Below are positions 6,607-15,834 of a stretch of 64,000 nucleotides of DNA, in pieces (positions within the stretch are counted from its first letter, which is position 1; each line of letters begins with the position of its first letter). This DNA is from JAJEEA01 sp965116765 (lineage in GTDB: Bacteria; Acidobacteriota; Vicinamibacteria; Vicinamibacterales; UBA8438). Location of the stretch: contig OZ220718.1 of the NCBI GenBank assembly GCA_965116765.1, forward strand, positions 620,001-684,000, given 5' to 3'. The position numbers and the translations under genes are program-made. The notes beneath the pieces are model-generated. The model was not told the DNA's origin. It searched no databases and saw nothing but the letters and a program-made list of their open reading frames with translations.

Positions 6607-9375
6607 ATGAACGGCCCCAATCGCTCGGAACCTCCGTTGCCGGCGTGGGCGCGAATCGCCGACGGCCTCTCGGTGGCCCTCGCCGTCGCCGTGCTCGTCT
6701 CCGCCGTCTTCGGAGCGGTCCGCATCGGCACGCTGTTCTCCATGTCCACGCCCTGGCGGGCGCTGGTCGCGCTGCTCGTCGTCCTCGGCCTGCGGCACGG
6801 TCTGGTACGCACGCGCCCCTTGCATCACCGCGCCTGGGAATGGCTCCGTCATGCGCGGTGGCGACCGCGGTCGCTACCGCAGGAGTCGGCCGCCGACGCC
6901 GGGTGGGCGATGGTGCACATCGTCGGCCTGTGGAGCCTCGCCGTCGCGCAACCGGTCTTCGACGTCGTGGGGCGCAGCCCCGAGTTCCTGGTGGCCCACG
7001 ACATGTGGCCGGGCGGCCTCCTGCTGCTGGTGGCGGTGGTCTGCCTGGGTGGTCCGGGCGCCTGCCTGCTCGCCGTCCGGGCGGCCGGCCTCGCGGGCGG
7101 CCCCGTGTGGCGGCGGCGTGTCGCGACCGTGGTCGTCGGGGGGCTTGCCGGCGTCGTGGCGCTCGCGGCCCTCAAGTCGCTCGGCGGCTCGCCCGGCTCC
7201 TTCCTGGTCGCGCTGGCGGCAGCCGCGGGCGCCGGTGCGGCACATGCGTACCGCCGTTTCCCGCCCGTCCGGTTGTTCGCCACGTTCCTGACGCCGGCCG
7301 TCGTCGTCGTGCCGGCGATGTTCCTGCTCAACCCCGGCGTCGGCCGCCTGCTCGTGCCGGCCGAGGATGTCGGTGCGCTCGACGGCGTGACGTTCGCCGC
7401 CACGCCGCCGGTGGTGGTGGTGGTCTTCGACCAGTTCCAGCTCGCGGCGCTGCTGGACCGGGAGGGGAGCGTCGACCGCGCCAACTTCCCGCACTTCGCG
7501 GCGCTGGCCGACGACGCCACGTGGTTTCGCAACGCCACCGCGGTGGGCGAGATGACCCAGTATGCGCTGCCCGCGATACTGACCGGCACGTATCCGTCGC
7601 CCGACCGACTGCCGGTGTCCGCCGACCATCCGGGGAACCTGTTCACGCTGCTGGGCAGCCGGTATCGGCTGCACGTCGAGGAGCCGCTGTCCGAGCTCTG
7701 CCCGGAATCGCTGTGCCCGGCCGAGCGTGCCCTGGGCGATTGGCTCGCGGGCGTCGTGAGCGACCTCGCCGTCGTGTTTCTGACCGTCGTGCTGCCGGAC
7801 GAGCTGACCGTCCGGTTGCCGCCCGTGGATCAGAACTGGAACGACTTCCTGGCCAACGACACGTTCCAGAACCGCTGGCGGGCGGCGCGGGTCGACGACC
7901 GGCGGCAGACGGTCACGCGCTTCATCGAGTCGATCACCGGCGCCGGTCCGACGCTGCACTTCATGCACGTGCTGCTGCCGCACGAGCCGTGGCTGTACCT
8001 GCCCACGGGGCAGCAGTACACGGCCCTGCGGCAGAACGTCGGCCTTCAGGGCGGCAGGTGGGTCGACGATCGGTGGGCCGCCGCCGTCAACCACCAGCGG
8101 TACCTGCTTCAGCTGGGCTACGTCGACACGCTGCTCGGCCGTCTGGTGGCGCGCCTGCGCGAGGTCGACGTCTACGACGACGCGCTGATCGTCGTCACCG
8201 CGGACCACGGCGCCAGCCTGCAGCCCGGCGCGTCGTTCCGGCAACCGACGCGACCTTCGTTCGCGGACGTCGGGGCGGTGCCGCTCTTCGTGAAGCGGCC
8301 GGGGCAGCGAGAGGGTGGGGTGGTCGACACCAACGTCGAGGTGATCGACATAGTGCCGACGCTCGCGGCCGAGCTCGGCGTCGAGTTGCCGTGGGCCGCC
8401 GACGGCGCGGACGTGCTCGATCCGGCACTCGTGCCGCGGCCCGCCAGGGTGATGTTCGTCGGCGGCGCGAGAAGCCGCGTCGAGGGACCGCGCGACGTCC
8501 TCGCCGGGGTGGCGGAGAGCGCCGCCCGCAAGTTCGAGTGGTTCGCGACCGGCGACCCGCTCGACATTCGTGCCTTTCACGGCCGCTACGGCGAGCTGAT
8601 CGGCCGGCCGGCCGATCCCCTGCGAGCGGCGCGGCCCTCCGACCTCGAGGTGGTTGTCGACACGTTGCCGCTGCTGCAGGACGTCGATCCGGAAGCGGAG
8701 TTCCTGCCTGTCCACATAACCGGTGCCGTGCCGGATCTGCCGGACGGTGCGCCGGCCCCGATGCTCGCGGTCGCCCTGAACGGGGTGGTCGCGGCGATCA
8801 CCCGCCCGTACTCGTTTCCGGTGCTCGGTCGCCGTGCCGCCTGGGAGGCGATCGTCGATCCGGCGCGACTCGAGCCCGGCGCCAACGCGCTGGAGGTATT
8901 CGAGATTCTCGGCGGGTCCGCCGGCGGCACCATCGCGCTGGCGGCCGCGGCCGGCTCCGGCCCCGGGCGTGCGTGGCGCAACCTCGTCCTGGACGCGGAG
9001 CTTCAGATGCTCGGGGCGCAAGCGTCCGGCTTCTACGGCATGGAGTGGGCGGGCGCGCGGCCGTTCCGGTGGACCGGCGGGGATGCGCGGCTGCTGGTGC
9101 CGATCGATTCTCGACCGGCGGAGATCGCGGTCGACGTGCTGATGACCGGTCCGCCCAAGCAGCTCCGCGTCGCGGTCGACGGATGCATGCTCTTCGATGA
9201 GACCATCCATGGGCGCTGGGACGCCACGTTCGATCTGGGGGACTGCCGGCTCTCGCGGTCCGAGCTCGAGATCGTCCTGCAGAGCGACACGCATGTTCCC
9301 GGGACCCGCGACACGCGCACGCTCGGTGTTGCCGTCGGCTCGATCGACCTGCGCGGCGCGGATTCCGCGCCCTGA
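6607..9375 (+). CDS. Membrane sulfatase/phosphotransferase-like protein (alkaline phosphatase superfamily)
   Basis: 922 aa. About five membrane segments lie in residues 15-250. Then comes a periplasmic alkaline-phosphatase-superfamily domain: VVVVVFDQF near 268 at the position of the first metal ligand, AVGEMTQYALPAILTGTYPS at the usual nucleophile region (the nucleophile is Ser/Thr rather than a sulfatase CxPxR signature), and LIVVTADHGASLQPG near 527 for metal binding. Residues 690-922 look beta-rich. This fits a phosphoglycerol or phosphoethanolamine transferase-like or hydrolase activity on an envelope glycan better than a true arylsulfatase. The N-terminal 85 residues resemble those of the GT-C-like protein at 9612-11969. 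Confidence 0.78.
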   Translation: MNGPNRSEPPLPAWARIADGLSVALAVAVLVSAVFGAVRIGTLFSMSTPWRALVALLVVLGLRHGLVRTRPLHHRAWEWLRHARWRPRSLPQESAADAGWAMVHIVGLWSLAVAQPVFDVVGRSPEFLVAHDMWPGGLLLLVAVVCLGGPGACLLAVRAAGLAGGPVWRRRVATVVVGGLAGVVALAALKSLGGSPGSFLVALAAAAGAGAAHAYRRFPPVRLFATFLTPAVVVVPAMFLLNPGVGRLLVPAEDVGALDGVTFAATPPVVVVVFDQFQLAALLDREGSVDRANFPHFAALADDATWFRNATAVGEMTQYALPAILTGTYPSPDRLPVSADHPGNLFTLLGSRYRLHVEEPLSELCPESLCPAERALGDWLAGVVSDLAVVFLTVVLPDELTVRLPPVDQNWNDFLANDTFQNRWRAARVDDRRQTVTRFIESITGAGPTLHFMHVLLPHEPWLYLPTGQQYTALRQNVGLQGGRWVDDRWAAAVNHQRYLLQLGYVDTLLGRLVARLREVDVYDDALIVVTADHGASLQPGASFRQPTRPSFADVGAVPLFVKRPGQREGGVVDTNVEVIDIVPTLAAELGVELPWAADGADVLDPALVPRPARVMFVGGARSRVEGPRDVLAGVAESAARKFEWFATGDPLDIRAFHGRYGELIGRPADPLRAARPSDLEVVVDTLPLLQDVDPEAEFLPVHITGAVPDLPDGAPAPMLAVALNGVVAAITRPYSFPVLGRRAAWEAIVDPARLEPGANALEVFEILGGSAGGTIALAAAAGSGPGRAWRNLVLDAELQMLGAQASGFYGMEWAGARPFRWTGGDARLLVPIDSRPAEIAVDVLMTGPPKQLRVAVDGCMLFDETIHGRWDATFDLGDCRLSRSELEIVLQSDTHVPGTRDTRTLGVAVGSIDLRGADSAP

Positions 9376-9611
9376 CCGGGGTCGTCGCGTGGCAGCTCCA
9401 CCGCGGGCGAACGCAGCGATCGGCCGTCCGCGTTCCACCACGACTGCCACGACGTTCCTCCCACGATTCCGGCGTAGTCACGGTCGAATGGGAACAGCTC
9501 GACACGCGGCACTTGCATCGGGGGCGACCGCAGCGTCCGGCCGGCTGACTCGTGCCCGCGGCACCCCCGGGTCCCGACGCATCGCGCAGCATGGCGCCCG
9601 GAATGAGAGAC

Positions 9612-11969
9612 TCAACGCTGCCGGTACAGGAACAGGATCTGCCGCCGGTTCCGGTCGTCGACGGTCACCGGAATCGTCGCCGCGCCGCCCATTCCGGGGG
9701 CCTCGTAGGCGAAGGTCTCGTGCAGCTCCAGCCCCGGGCGGGGGTTGGCCGCGGGGGTGAGCAGCCAGAGGCGCCTGCCGCCGACCGCGCCCTCGAACGA
9801 CGCCGCCACGTCCCCGACCCGGCTCGCCCCGTGGAAAGGGAAGATGCGCAGGCCGAAGTAGTGCGTCAGCGGCGCCTGCAGGCGCGCCGCGGTCGAGAAG
9901 CGCGTCCCTTCCCGGAACCCTTCGACGTCGAACAGGAGGACGTCGTTGCCCACGTCCCCGGCGATCCGGCTCATGACGTGGTACGACTGCACGCCCTCCC
10001 GGACCGGCATCTGCTTCGCGGTGAAGAAGAGCTGGAACGGAACCGCGGCCAGTATCGCGGCCATGCCGAGGCGGCGGAACGCGCCGGGGGCGGCGCGAAA
10101 GGTGACCGCTACAGCGATAACCAAGCCGTAAGGCACGATCTCGCCGAGGAGACGGGCGTGGTCGTAGTGCCGATGGACGACGGGAATGCTCGCCAGCAGG
10201 GTAGCGGCCATGCAGACGGCGAGAAGGCCGTAGAGAAGCGCCAGCGGCCATCGTGGCGGGGGCCGGTGCATGCCCAGTAGCGCGATCGCGGCGAGCCACG
10301 GCGTCGCGTACAGGAGCCAGCCCGTCGCGCCGGCCTGCAGGAAGACGCGAGCTCCGGATCCGACGATGCCGAGCTCCCGGTAGAGGGGGTCGTCGGCGTA
10401 GAGCTCGGTGAACCCGATCAGGTACGCCTGCAGGAAGCTGCCGGCGAGAGCGACGGCGACCAGCAACGAGGCCAGCCTGATCCACGGTCGCGGATCGGCC
10501 GCCCCCATGAGGAGCCGCCGCACCGCGGGACGTTGCGGGTTCCTGGCGATCTCGGCCAGTCCCGCCGCCGCGAGGGCCAGGATGCCCGCGACGACGAGCG
10601 GCCAGCCGCTCCCCAGCAGGCTCGCGAGCGTCCGCCCGTAGACGCTCGGCGCGCCGCCGGTGGCGTATGTCAGGCCGTAGAGCACCGACACGCCGTACAG
10701 CCCGGCGACGGCGGCGCAGAAGCCGAGGACCGAGCGGCCCCAGGCGTCCCGGTTCCTCAGCTTCAGCCAGACCCCGAGCCCGAAGAGCGGCGCCGCCGCG
10801 AGGAGATACGGGAATCCGGCGGCGCGGACGAAGAAGACGAGCGACACGCAGGCGGCGGCCAGGGTGACGAGAGACGCGGTCGTCGCCGGAGCCGCGCGCC
10901 GCACGCCGCGGAAGGCCCGCGCCAAGTAGTAGAAACCCAATGACGAGAACGCCAGCGCCACCGCCTCGGGGGCCGGAGACCGGCTGAAGAAGACGTGGAG
11001 GGGATTGGTCGCGACCAGCAGCCCGGCCGCGAACGCGGCCGGGCGCGAGCCGGTCAGCTCGAACGCCAGCAGCGACAGGCCCAGCGTCCCCAGCAGGCCG
11101 AAGAACCCCAGGGCGTGGAACCGCGCGGCGTCGCCGAACGCCTCGCCGAAGATGGCCATCCACAACGGATACAGGGGCTGGAGCCGGAATACGTCGCCGT
11201 CGCGCGCGGGCGAGAGATCGAGCTCCGGCCGCGCCGGGCTCGCCGGCTCGGAGTCGTCGGGCTCGCCGGCACGGTAGATCTCCCGGGACCGCTCGTCCGG
11301 GAGCGCCTCCGGCAGCCGGTCGTGCACGAACGCCGTGCCCTCGCGCTGGAGGTGCGCCGACATGCCGGCGTAGATGCCCGGTTCCCGGTCGCCGTCGAGG
11401 GTCGGGAATGGCTCGGTGCGGAACGACAGCGCCGCGAGGAGCACCAGCAGGAGGATCGGACCGACCGGCCGGCCGGCGGAGGCGCGATGGGCGTCGAACC
11501 GGGCCGGGGTGAACCACCGGACGACGGTGGCGACGATGAGCCCCGCGATGACCGCGATTCGGGGGTCGAACCGGCTCACGACCAGCAGAAGGACCGCCGT
11601 GAACGAGATCGAAACCACCGAGAGGACGACGAAGTCGACGGTCCGGAAGAACCTCAGGTCCGCCGCCGGCCAGTCCTCCTTCCGGGTTGCTCGCGCCGCG
11701 TCGGTCAGCCAGATCCTCCGGGACCATTCCCGCAGACGGGCATGCGCGGGCGGCGTGCGTACGAAGTGATGGCGCAGACCGGCGACGACCAACGCCATCA
11801 CCAGGGGCCGCCACGGATTGGTGACTGAAAGGCCGGGGACCTGGAAGCCGCCGAAGACCGCGGCCTGCAGCGCGGCCGCCCCGAGCAGCAGGGTCAGGAC
11901 GTCCGCGACCCGTACCCACCCCGGCAGGACGGGCTCGGGCGAGGCGGGGGGGGCGTGGTCGTTGCGCAA
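9612..11969 (-). CDS. Polytopic GT-C-like glycosyltransferase
   Basis: 785 aa from a TTG at 11969. No ATG or GTG is suitably placed; TTG was chosen because the following residues (PVLPGWVRVADVL) align with the start of the sulfatase-like protein at 6607. Many hydrophobic segments are seen. After the third or fourth segment a periplasmic loop holds TLDGDREPGIYAG, the acidic first-loop arrangement of GT-C (GT39/PMT-like) enzymes, followed by FRLQPLYPLWMAIFGEAFG and LLVATNPLHVFFSRSPAPEA. It would move a sugar from a polyprenyl-phosphate donor. Convergent with the sulfatase gene. Two repeat copies lie just upstream of its start. Confidence 0.68.
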   Translation of the reverse strand: MRNDHAPPASPEPVLPGWVRVADVLTLLLGAAALQAAVFGGFQVPGLSVTNPWRPLVMALVVAGLRHHFVRTPPAHARLREWSRRIWLTDAARATRKEDWPAADLRFFRTVDFVVLSVVSISFTAVLLLVVSRFDPRIAVIAGLIVATVVRWFTPARFDAHRASAGRPVGPILLLVLLAALSFRTEPFPTLDGDREPGIYAGMSAHLQREGTAFVHDRLPEALPDERSREIYRAGEPDDSEPASPARPELDLSPARDGDVFRLQPLYPLWMAIFGEAFGDAARFHALGFFGLLGTLGLSLLAFELTGSRPAAFAAGLLVATNPLHVFFSRSPAPEAVALAFSSLGFYYLARAFRGVRRAAPATTASLVTLAAACVSLVFFVRAAGFPYLLAAAPLFGLGVWLKLRNRDAWGRSVLGFCAAVAGLYGVSVLYGLTYATGGAPSVYGRTLASLLGSGWPLVVAGILALAAAGLAEIARNPQRPAVRRLLMGAADPRPWIRLASLLVAVALAGSFLQAYLIGFTELYADDPLYRELGIVGSGARVFLQAGATGWLLYATPWLAAIALLGMHRPPPRWPLALLYGLLAVCMAATLLASIPVVHRHYDHARLLGEIVPYGLVIAVAVTFRAAPGAFRRLGMAAILAAVPFQLFFTAKQMPVREGVQSYHVMSRIAGDVGNDVLLFDVEGFREGTRFSTAARLQAPLTHYFGLRIFPFHGASRVGDVAASFEGAVGGRRLWLLTPAANPRPGLELHETFAYEAPGMGGAATIPVTVDDRNRRQILFLYRQR

Positions 11970-12097
11970 TGGGCTGCCCGGCGGTCGATCGCGGGGCGCT
12001 CGCCGAGCCGGCATCCGGGCCGCGGGCGGGGCGGGCGCCTGACAGATCGGTTGGGGTCGGCGCCGCACGCAGGCGGCCGGATCCCGCGCTCCGGGCC

Positions 12098-12184
12098 GGC
12101 CCGCCAATCGCCGCCTTGCGGCCCCGCCCGGTGCCCGGTGGGGCCCGGCAGGAGCCCGCGCCGATCTACGGCGACGGCTCCTAG
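12098..12184 (-). repeat. Hairpin repeat copy 2a (diverged)
   Basis: Runs from GGCCCGCCAATCGCCGCC to GATCTACGGCGACGGCTCCTAG. It has the same order as copy 2b but many substitutions, and its last four bases (CTAG, 12181-12184) are the first four of copy 2b. Confidence 0.7.
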
Positions 12185-12268
12185 CCCGCCCATCGTCGCC
12201 TTCGGCTCCGCTGGGCGCCCAACCAACCCTGCTAGGAGTCTGCACCGTTCTACGGCGCAGACTCCTAG
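12181..12268 (-). repeat. Hairpin repeat copy 2b (intact 88-bp element)
   Basis: Bounded by CTAG at both ends. Read on the minus strand it starts CTAGGAGTCTGCGCCGT, has the loop AGA, and returns ACGGTGCAGACTCCTAG: a 17-bp stem with one G-T pair. Then follows AGCAGGGTTGGTTGGGCGCC and an arm where GCGCCCA pairs with TGGGCG around GCC-GAA-GGC. It differs from the copy at 20788-20875 at only one of 88 positions by direct comparison. Confidence 0.92.
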
Positions 12269-12382
12269 TGTAGCGTAAGTCCGGCCCGGTCGCCGGGGTC
12301 CGCTTGGCTCGGCCGGTGGGTTGTGACACACTCGGGCGGAATCCGGCCGGGGCGCCCGGCCGGCGACGCGTTGGAGGGCAAC

Positions 12383-14116
12383 ATGAGGACATTCATCGGA
12401 GCGCTGGCGCTCGCCGCGGTGTGCGTCGGCGTCACCGCCGGGGCGCAGCAGGTGCCGGTCGAGGAGGTCGTGCTCGACAACGGCTTGACGTTGCTGCTCT
12501 TGCCGCGGCCGGGGGACCCGAACGTGGCGGCGGGCTGGGTGGCCAAGGTCGGGTCCGTCCACGAGAGGCCCGGCATCACCGGGGTCGCGCACCTCTTCGA
12601 GCACATGATGTTCAAGGGCACCGCGGCCATCGGCACCCGGAGCATCGAGCAGGACCTGCAGATCATCGCCGAGCTCGACGAGGTGAAGGCGGCCCTGCGC
12701 GTCGAGGAGGAGGCGCTGCTGGAGGCCGAGCGGCTGGGGCGCATCGAGGACGCGGCAGACCCCGCCCACCGGACCGAGCGCCACGGTGAGCTGATGGACC
12801 GGTTCGACGACCTGCTCGCGCAGCAGGAGGAGCTGCTCGTCCCGGAGGACTTCAGCCGCATCTACTCGGGCCAGGGCGCCTCGGGCATGAACGCGGGCAC
12901 CAGCTACGACTTCACGCTGTACTTCGTGAACGTCCCCGCCAACAAGCTCGAGCTGTGGTTCTGGATGGAGTCGGACCGGCTGCTGAACCCGGTGTTCCGC
13001 GAGTTCTACGCCGAGCGCGACGTCGTCCACGAGGAGCGGCGGCTGCGCATCGACAGCACCCCGACCGGGAAGTTCGAGGAGCAGTTCAACTCGCTGTTCT
13101 GGCAGTCGTCCCCCTACAGCTGGCCGGTGATCGGCTGGCCGAGCGACCTCGAGGGCATCACCCGCGCCGAGGCGCTCGAGTTCTTCGACCTCTACTACGC
13201 GCCCAACAACCTCACGGCGGCGCTCGTGGGCGACTTCGACCCCGACCAGGCGAAGGCGCTGGCCGAGCGCTACTTCGGCCGCCTGTCGCGCGGCGACCGG
13301 CCCCCGCCGCAGCCGCGCACGCGCGAGATGCCCCAGCTGAGCGAGAAGCGGATGCACGCCTTCGCCGAGACGAACCCGCAGGTCGTCGTCCGCTACCACT
13401 CGGTGCCGGACGGGCACGTCGACGAGCCCGCCCTCGTGGTGCTGGGCCAGTTGCTGAACGGCCGGACGGGCCGCTTCTACCGGGCCCTGGTGGAGGACCA
13501 GGGGGTGGCCACCCGGGCGTCCGGCGGGCAGTCGGGCTTCAAGTTCGAGGGCATGTTCGAGCTGCGGGGGGTCGCGGCCGAGGGGCATACGCCCGAGGAG
13601 GTCGAGCAGGCCCTGTACGCCGAGATGGAGCGGCTGAAGACCGAGCCGGTGGACGCGCGCGAGCTGCAGAAGGTGAAGAACCAGAACGCGGCATCCAACT
13701 TCCGGCAGCTGCAGGGCAACTTCTTCCTGATGTACTCGATGCTGATGCGCGAGGCGTACCGCGGCTGGGAGACCCTCAACACCGACCCGCCGCTCTACGA
13801 CGCGGTGACCGCCGACGACATCATGCGGGTGGCCGGCACCTACTTCGAGCCCGAGAACCGGACGGTCGCCATCTACTACCGGGAGGCGTCGGACGAGGCG
13901 CCGGATCCGCGCCTCGCGGGGCTCGACCCCGAGGAGCGGCAGCAGGTCCGGCAGATGGAGGCGATGATCGGCCAGTTGAACGCGGAGCAGCTCGGGCAGT
14001 TCATCGCGCAGTTCGAGCAGATGTCGTCGCAGGTGCCGCCCGAGAGCCAGGACATGGTGGCCGTCGTGCTCGATCTGCTGCGCGAGCGGCAGGCGGCGGC
14101 GGAGGAGGGGCGATGA
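12383..14116 (+). CDS. M16 zinc metallopeptidase, catalytic subunit
   Basis: 577 aa. The start at 12383 is set by GGAGGG five bases upstream and by a signal peptide directly after it (FIGALALAAVCVGVTAGAQQ). The inverted zinc motif HLFEH is near residue 70 and the third ligand lies in VVHEERRLR, so this is a processing-peptidase or pitrilysin-type active subunit. A charged helical insertion (about residues 85-150) is rich in Glu and Leu. Probably periplasmic. It overlaps the next gene by ATGA, the arrangement expected of an M16 catalytic/non-catalytic pair acting as a heterodimer on short peptides. Confidence 0.9.
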   Translation: MRTFIGALALAAVCVGVTAGAQQVPVEEVVLDNGLTLLLLPRPGDPNVAAGWVAKVGSVHERPGITGVAHLFEHMMFKGTAAIGTRSIEQDLQIIAELDEVKAALRVEEEALLEAERLGRIEDAADPAHRTERHGELMDRFDDLLAQQEELLVPEDFSRIYSGQGASGMNAGTSYDFTLYFVNVPANKLELWFWMESDRLLNPVFREFYAERDVVHEERRLRIDSTPTGKFEEQFNSLFWQSSPYSWPVIGWPSDLEGITRAEALEFFDLYYAPNNLTAALVGDFDPDQAKALAERYFGRLSRGDRPPPQPRTREMPQLSEKRMHAFAETNPQVVVRYHSVPDGHVDEPALVVLGQLLNGRTGRFYRALVEDQGVATRASGGQSGFKFEGMFELRGVAAEGHTPEEVEQALYAEMERLKTEPVDARELQKVKNQNAASNFRQLQGNFFLMYSMLMREAYRGWETLNTDPPLYDAVTADDIMRVAGTYFEPENRTVAIYYREASDEAPDPRLAGLDPEERQQVRQMEAMIGQLNAEQLGQFIAQFEQMSSQVPPESQDMVAVVLDLLRERQAAAEEGR

Positions 14117-15819
14117 CGCGCGTAGACGAACGACCGGTGGACCGTGCGGCCCGCTCCCGTTTCCCGGGTCCGGGGCTCGCGGCTTCCGACAGGGCCCGTC
14201 TTCCGGGTTCACGCGACCGTTCGCGGCCGACGCTGCCCCGCGGAATCCACGGGCGCGGCGCCAGCCCGGAGCACGTCGTCGGCGGCTCCGCTCGGCGCCC
14301 GACCAACCCTGACGGTCGTCTGAACCGTTCTTCGGGGCAGAATCCCGGAGCCGCCCTGGTCCTGGCGGCGCTACTGCTGGCGGCGCCGGCGGCCGCCCAG
14401 CCGATTCCCGCCCACCCGTCCGAGCTGACCTACGAGCTGCTCGACTTCACGCCGCCGGTGTCGGCCGACCACCGGCACGAGCTGTCGAACGGCGTGGTCG
14501 TCTTCGTCGTCGAGGACCACGAGCTGCCGCTGGCGACGGTGGGGGTGACCGTCCGCACCGGGTCGTACCTGGACCCGCCGGACAAGATCGGGCTCGCCGG
14601 CCTCACCGGCAGCCAGATGCGGGCCGGCGGCACCGCGACGATGAGCGCGGCCGACTTCGACGAGGAGGCCGCCTTCCTCGCCGCCCAGATCGGCAGCAAC
14701 ATCGGCGCCACGTCGGGCGGGGCCAGCATGAACTGCCTGACCCGCGACCTCGACGCCTGTCTGGATCTCTTCTTCGACATGCTCCGGAACCCCGGCTTCG
14801 ACGAGGACCGGCTGGCCCTCGCCAAGAGCCAGGCCCTGCAGCAGATGGAGCGGCGCAACGACGCGACGGCGGGCATCGAGCGGCGCGAGTGGGCGCGGCT
14901 GATGCGCGGCGACGCGCACTTCTCGACCCGGCCGCGGACCCGCGCCACGCTCGAGGCGATCACGCGCGACGACCTGGTGGCGTTCCACCGCGAGTACTAC
15001 CACCCCGGCAACTTCCTCTTCGCGGTGTCGGGCGATGTGGACACGGCCGCCATCCTCGCCGAGCTGGAGCGGCGGCTCGACAGGTGGGCGGCGGGCGCGA
15101 AGGCGGTGGCGGCGGTCCCGGCGCCGGAGTTCACGCCGTCACCGGGCCTCTACCTGGTGGACAAGGACGACGTGAACCAGGGGCGCGTGGCCATCGGCCA
15201 TCTCGCGACCACCCGGGACAATCCCGACCGCTACAAGCTGCTGGTGATGAACGACATCCTCGGCGGCGGCGGGTTCAGCGCGCGCCTCCTGACCCGCGTC
15301 CGCTCGGACGAGGGTCTCGCCTACAGCGCCTTCTCGAACTACGCGCTCGGCACCTACTACGACGGGGTGTTCCAGGCCGGGTTCCAGTCGCGCAGCGAGA
15401 CGGTGGCGCGGGCGACGGCGATCGTGCTGGAGGAGATCGAGCGCATCCGCACCGAGCCGGTCACCGACGAGGAGCTGCGGAACTCGATCGCCTACTTCGT
15501 GGAGACCTTCTCCCGCAACTTCTCGAGCGCGGCCTCGACGGCCGGGCTCTTCGCCCGGGACGAGTACACGGGCCGCGACCCGTCCTACCTCGCCACCTAT
15601 CGCGAGAACATCGCGGCGGTGACCGCCGACGACGTGCTCGACGTAGCCCGGCGCTATCTCGACCCGGAGGCCCTGGCCGTTCTCGTCGTCGGCGACCTCG
15701 AGGCGATTCTCGCCGGCGACCCCGACCGGCCGGAGTTCTCGCTGGAAGCGTTGCGCACGGGCGACGCCGTGCACATAGCGCTGCCCGACCCGTTCACGAT
15801 GGAGTATCCGGCGCCCTGA
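14113..15819 (+). CDS. M16 peptidase-like partner subunit (no HxxEH)
   Basis: 568 aa from the ATG at 14113, which overlaps the previous stop (ATGA). An M16 fold is clear (LSNGVVVFVVEDHELP; LGGGGFSARLLTRVRSDEGLAYS; FQSRSETVARA), but where HxxEH should be it reads GLAGLTGSQM, so it is the non-catalytic partner that binds substrate. Odd feature: the hydrophobic signal sequence (AALVLAALLLAAPAAAQ) begins only about 78 residues in, and the preceding stretch includes a hairpin repeat copy (14265-14349). No ATG, GTG or TTG lies close before the signal peptide; the nearest possibility is a CTG at 14320. Confidence 0.85.
   Translation: MTRVDERPVDRAARSRFPGPGLAASDRARLPGSRDRSRPTLPRGIHGRGASPEHVVGGSARRPTNPDGRLNRSSGQNPGAALVLAALLLAAPAAAQPIPAHPSELTYELLDFTPPVSADHRHELSNGVVVFVVEDHELPLATVGVTVRTGSYLDPPDKIGLAGLTGSQMRAGGTATMSAADFDEEAAFLAAQIGSNIGATSGGASMNCLTRDLDACLDLFFDMLRNPGFDEDRLALAKSQALQQMERRNDATAGIERREWARLMRGDAHFSTRPRTRATLEAITRDDLVAFHREYYHPGNFLFAVSGDVDTAAILAELERRLDRWAAGAKAVAAVPAPEFTPSPGLYLVDKDDVNQGRVAIGHLATTRDNPDRYKLLVMNDILGGGGFSARLLTRVRSDEGLAYSAFSNYALGTYYDGVFQAGFQSRSETVARATAIVLEEIERIRTEPVTDEELRNSIAYFVETFSRNFSSAASTAGLFARDEYTGRDPSYLATYRENIAAVTADDVLDVARRYLDPEALAVLVVGDLEAILAGDPDRPEFSLEALRTGDAVHIALPDPFTMEYPAP
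14265..14349 (-). repeat. Hairpin repeat copy 3, read through by a coding frame
   Basis: Shows CGTCGTCGGCGGCTCCGCT, CGGCGCCCGACCAACCCT and GTCTGAACCGTTCTTCGGGGC in the order of copy 2b, with many differences. It lies inside the open frame of the second M16 gene, in what would be its signal-peptide-proximal region. Confidence 0.7.
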
Positions 15820-15834
15820 TCCGGGGCCGAGCGG

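Larger units (their letters stand above)
11970..12382. other. Divergent intergenic region dominated by two repeat copies
   Basis: Lies between the divergent GT-C-like and M16 genes. It holds two tandem copies of the 88-bp hairpin repeat (12098-12184 and 12181-12268). The remaining sequence must carry the divergent promoters, but no clear -35/-10 pair was found. GGAGGG at 12373-12378 is the ribosome-binding site of the M16 gene. Confidence 0.6.

Noticed and set aside
7411..7640. True arylsulfatase with CxPxR motif
   Set aside because: The conserved sulfatase Cys/Ser-x-Pro-x-Arg signature is absent at the nucleophile site; the domain is only superfamily-level.
9376..9611. Possible terminator between convergent genes (CGTGGCAG and CTGCCACG)
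   Set aside because: The two arms are about 50 bases apart with only eight pairs; too weak to call.
12400..12800. Riboswitch or RNA element in GC-rich leader regions
   Set aside because: No known conserved core was found; only the RNase P RNA and tRNA-Phe are supported as RNA genes.
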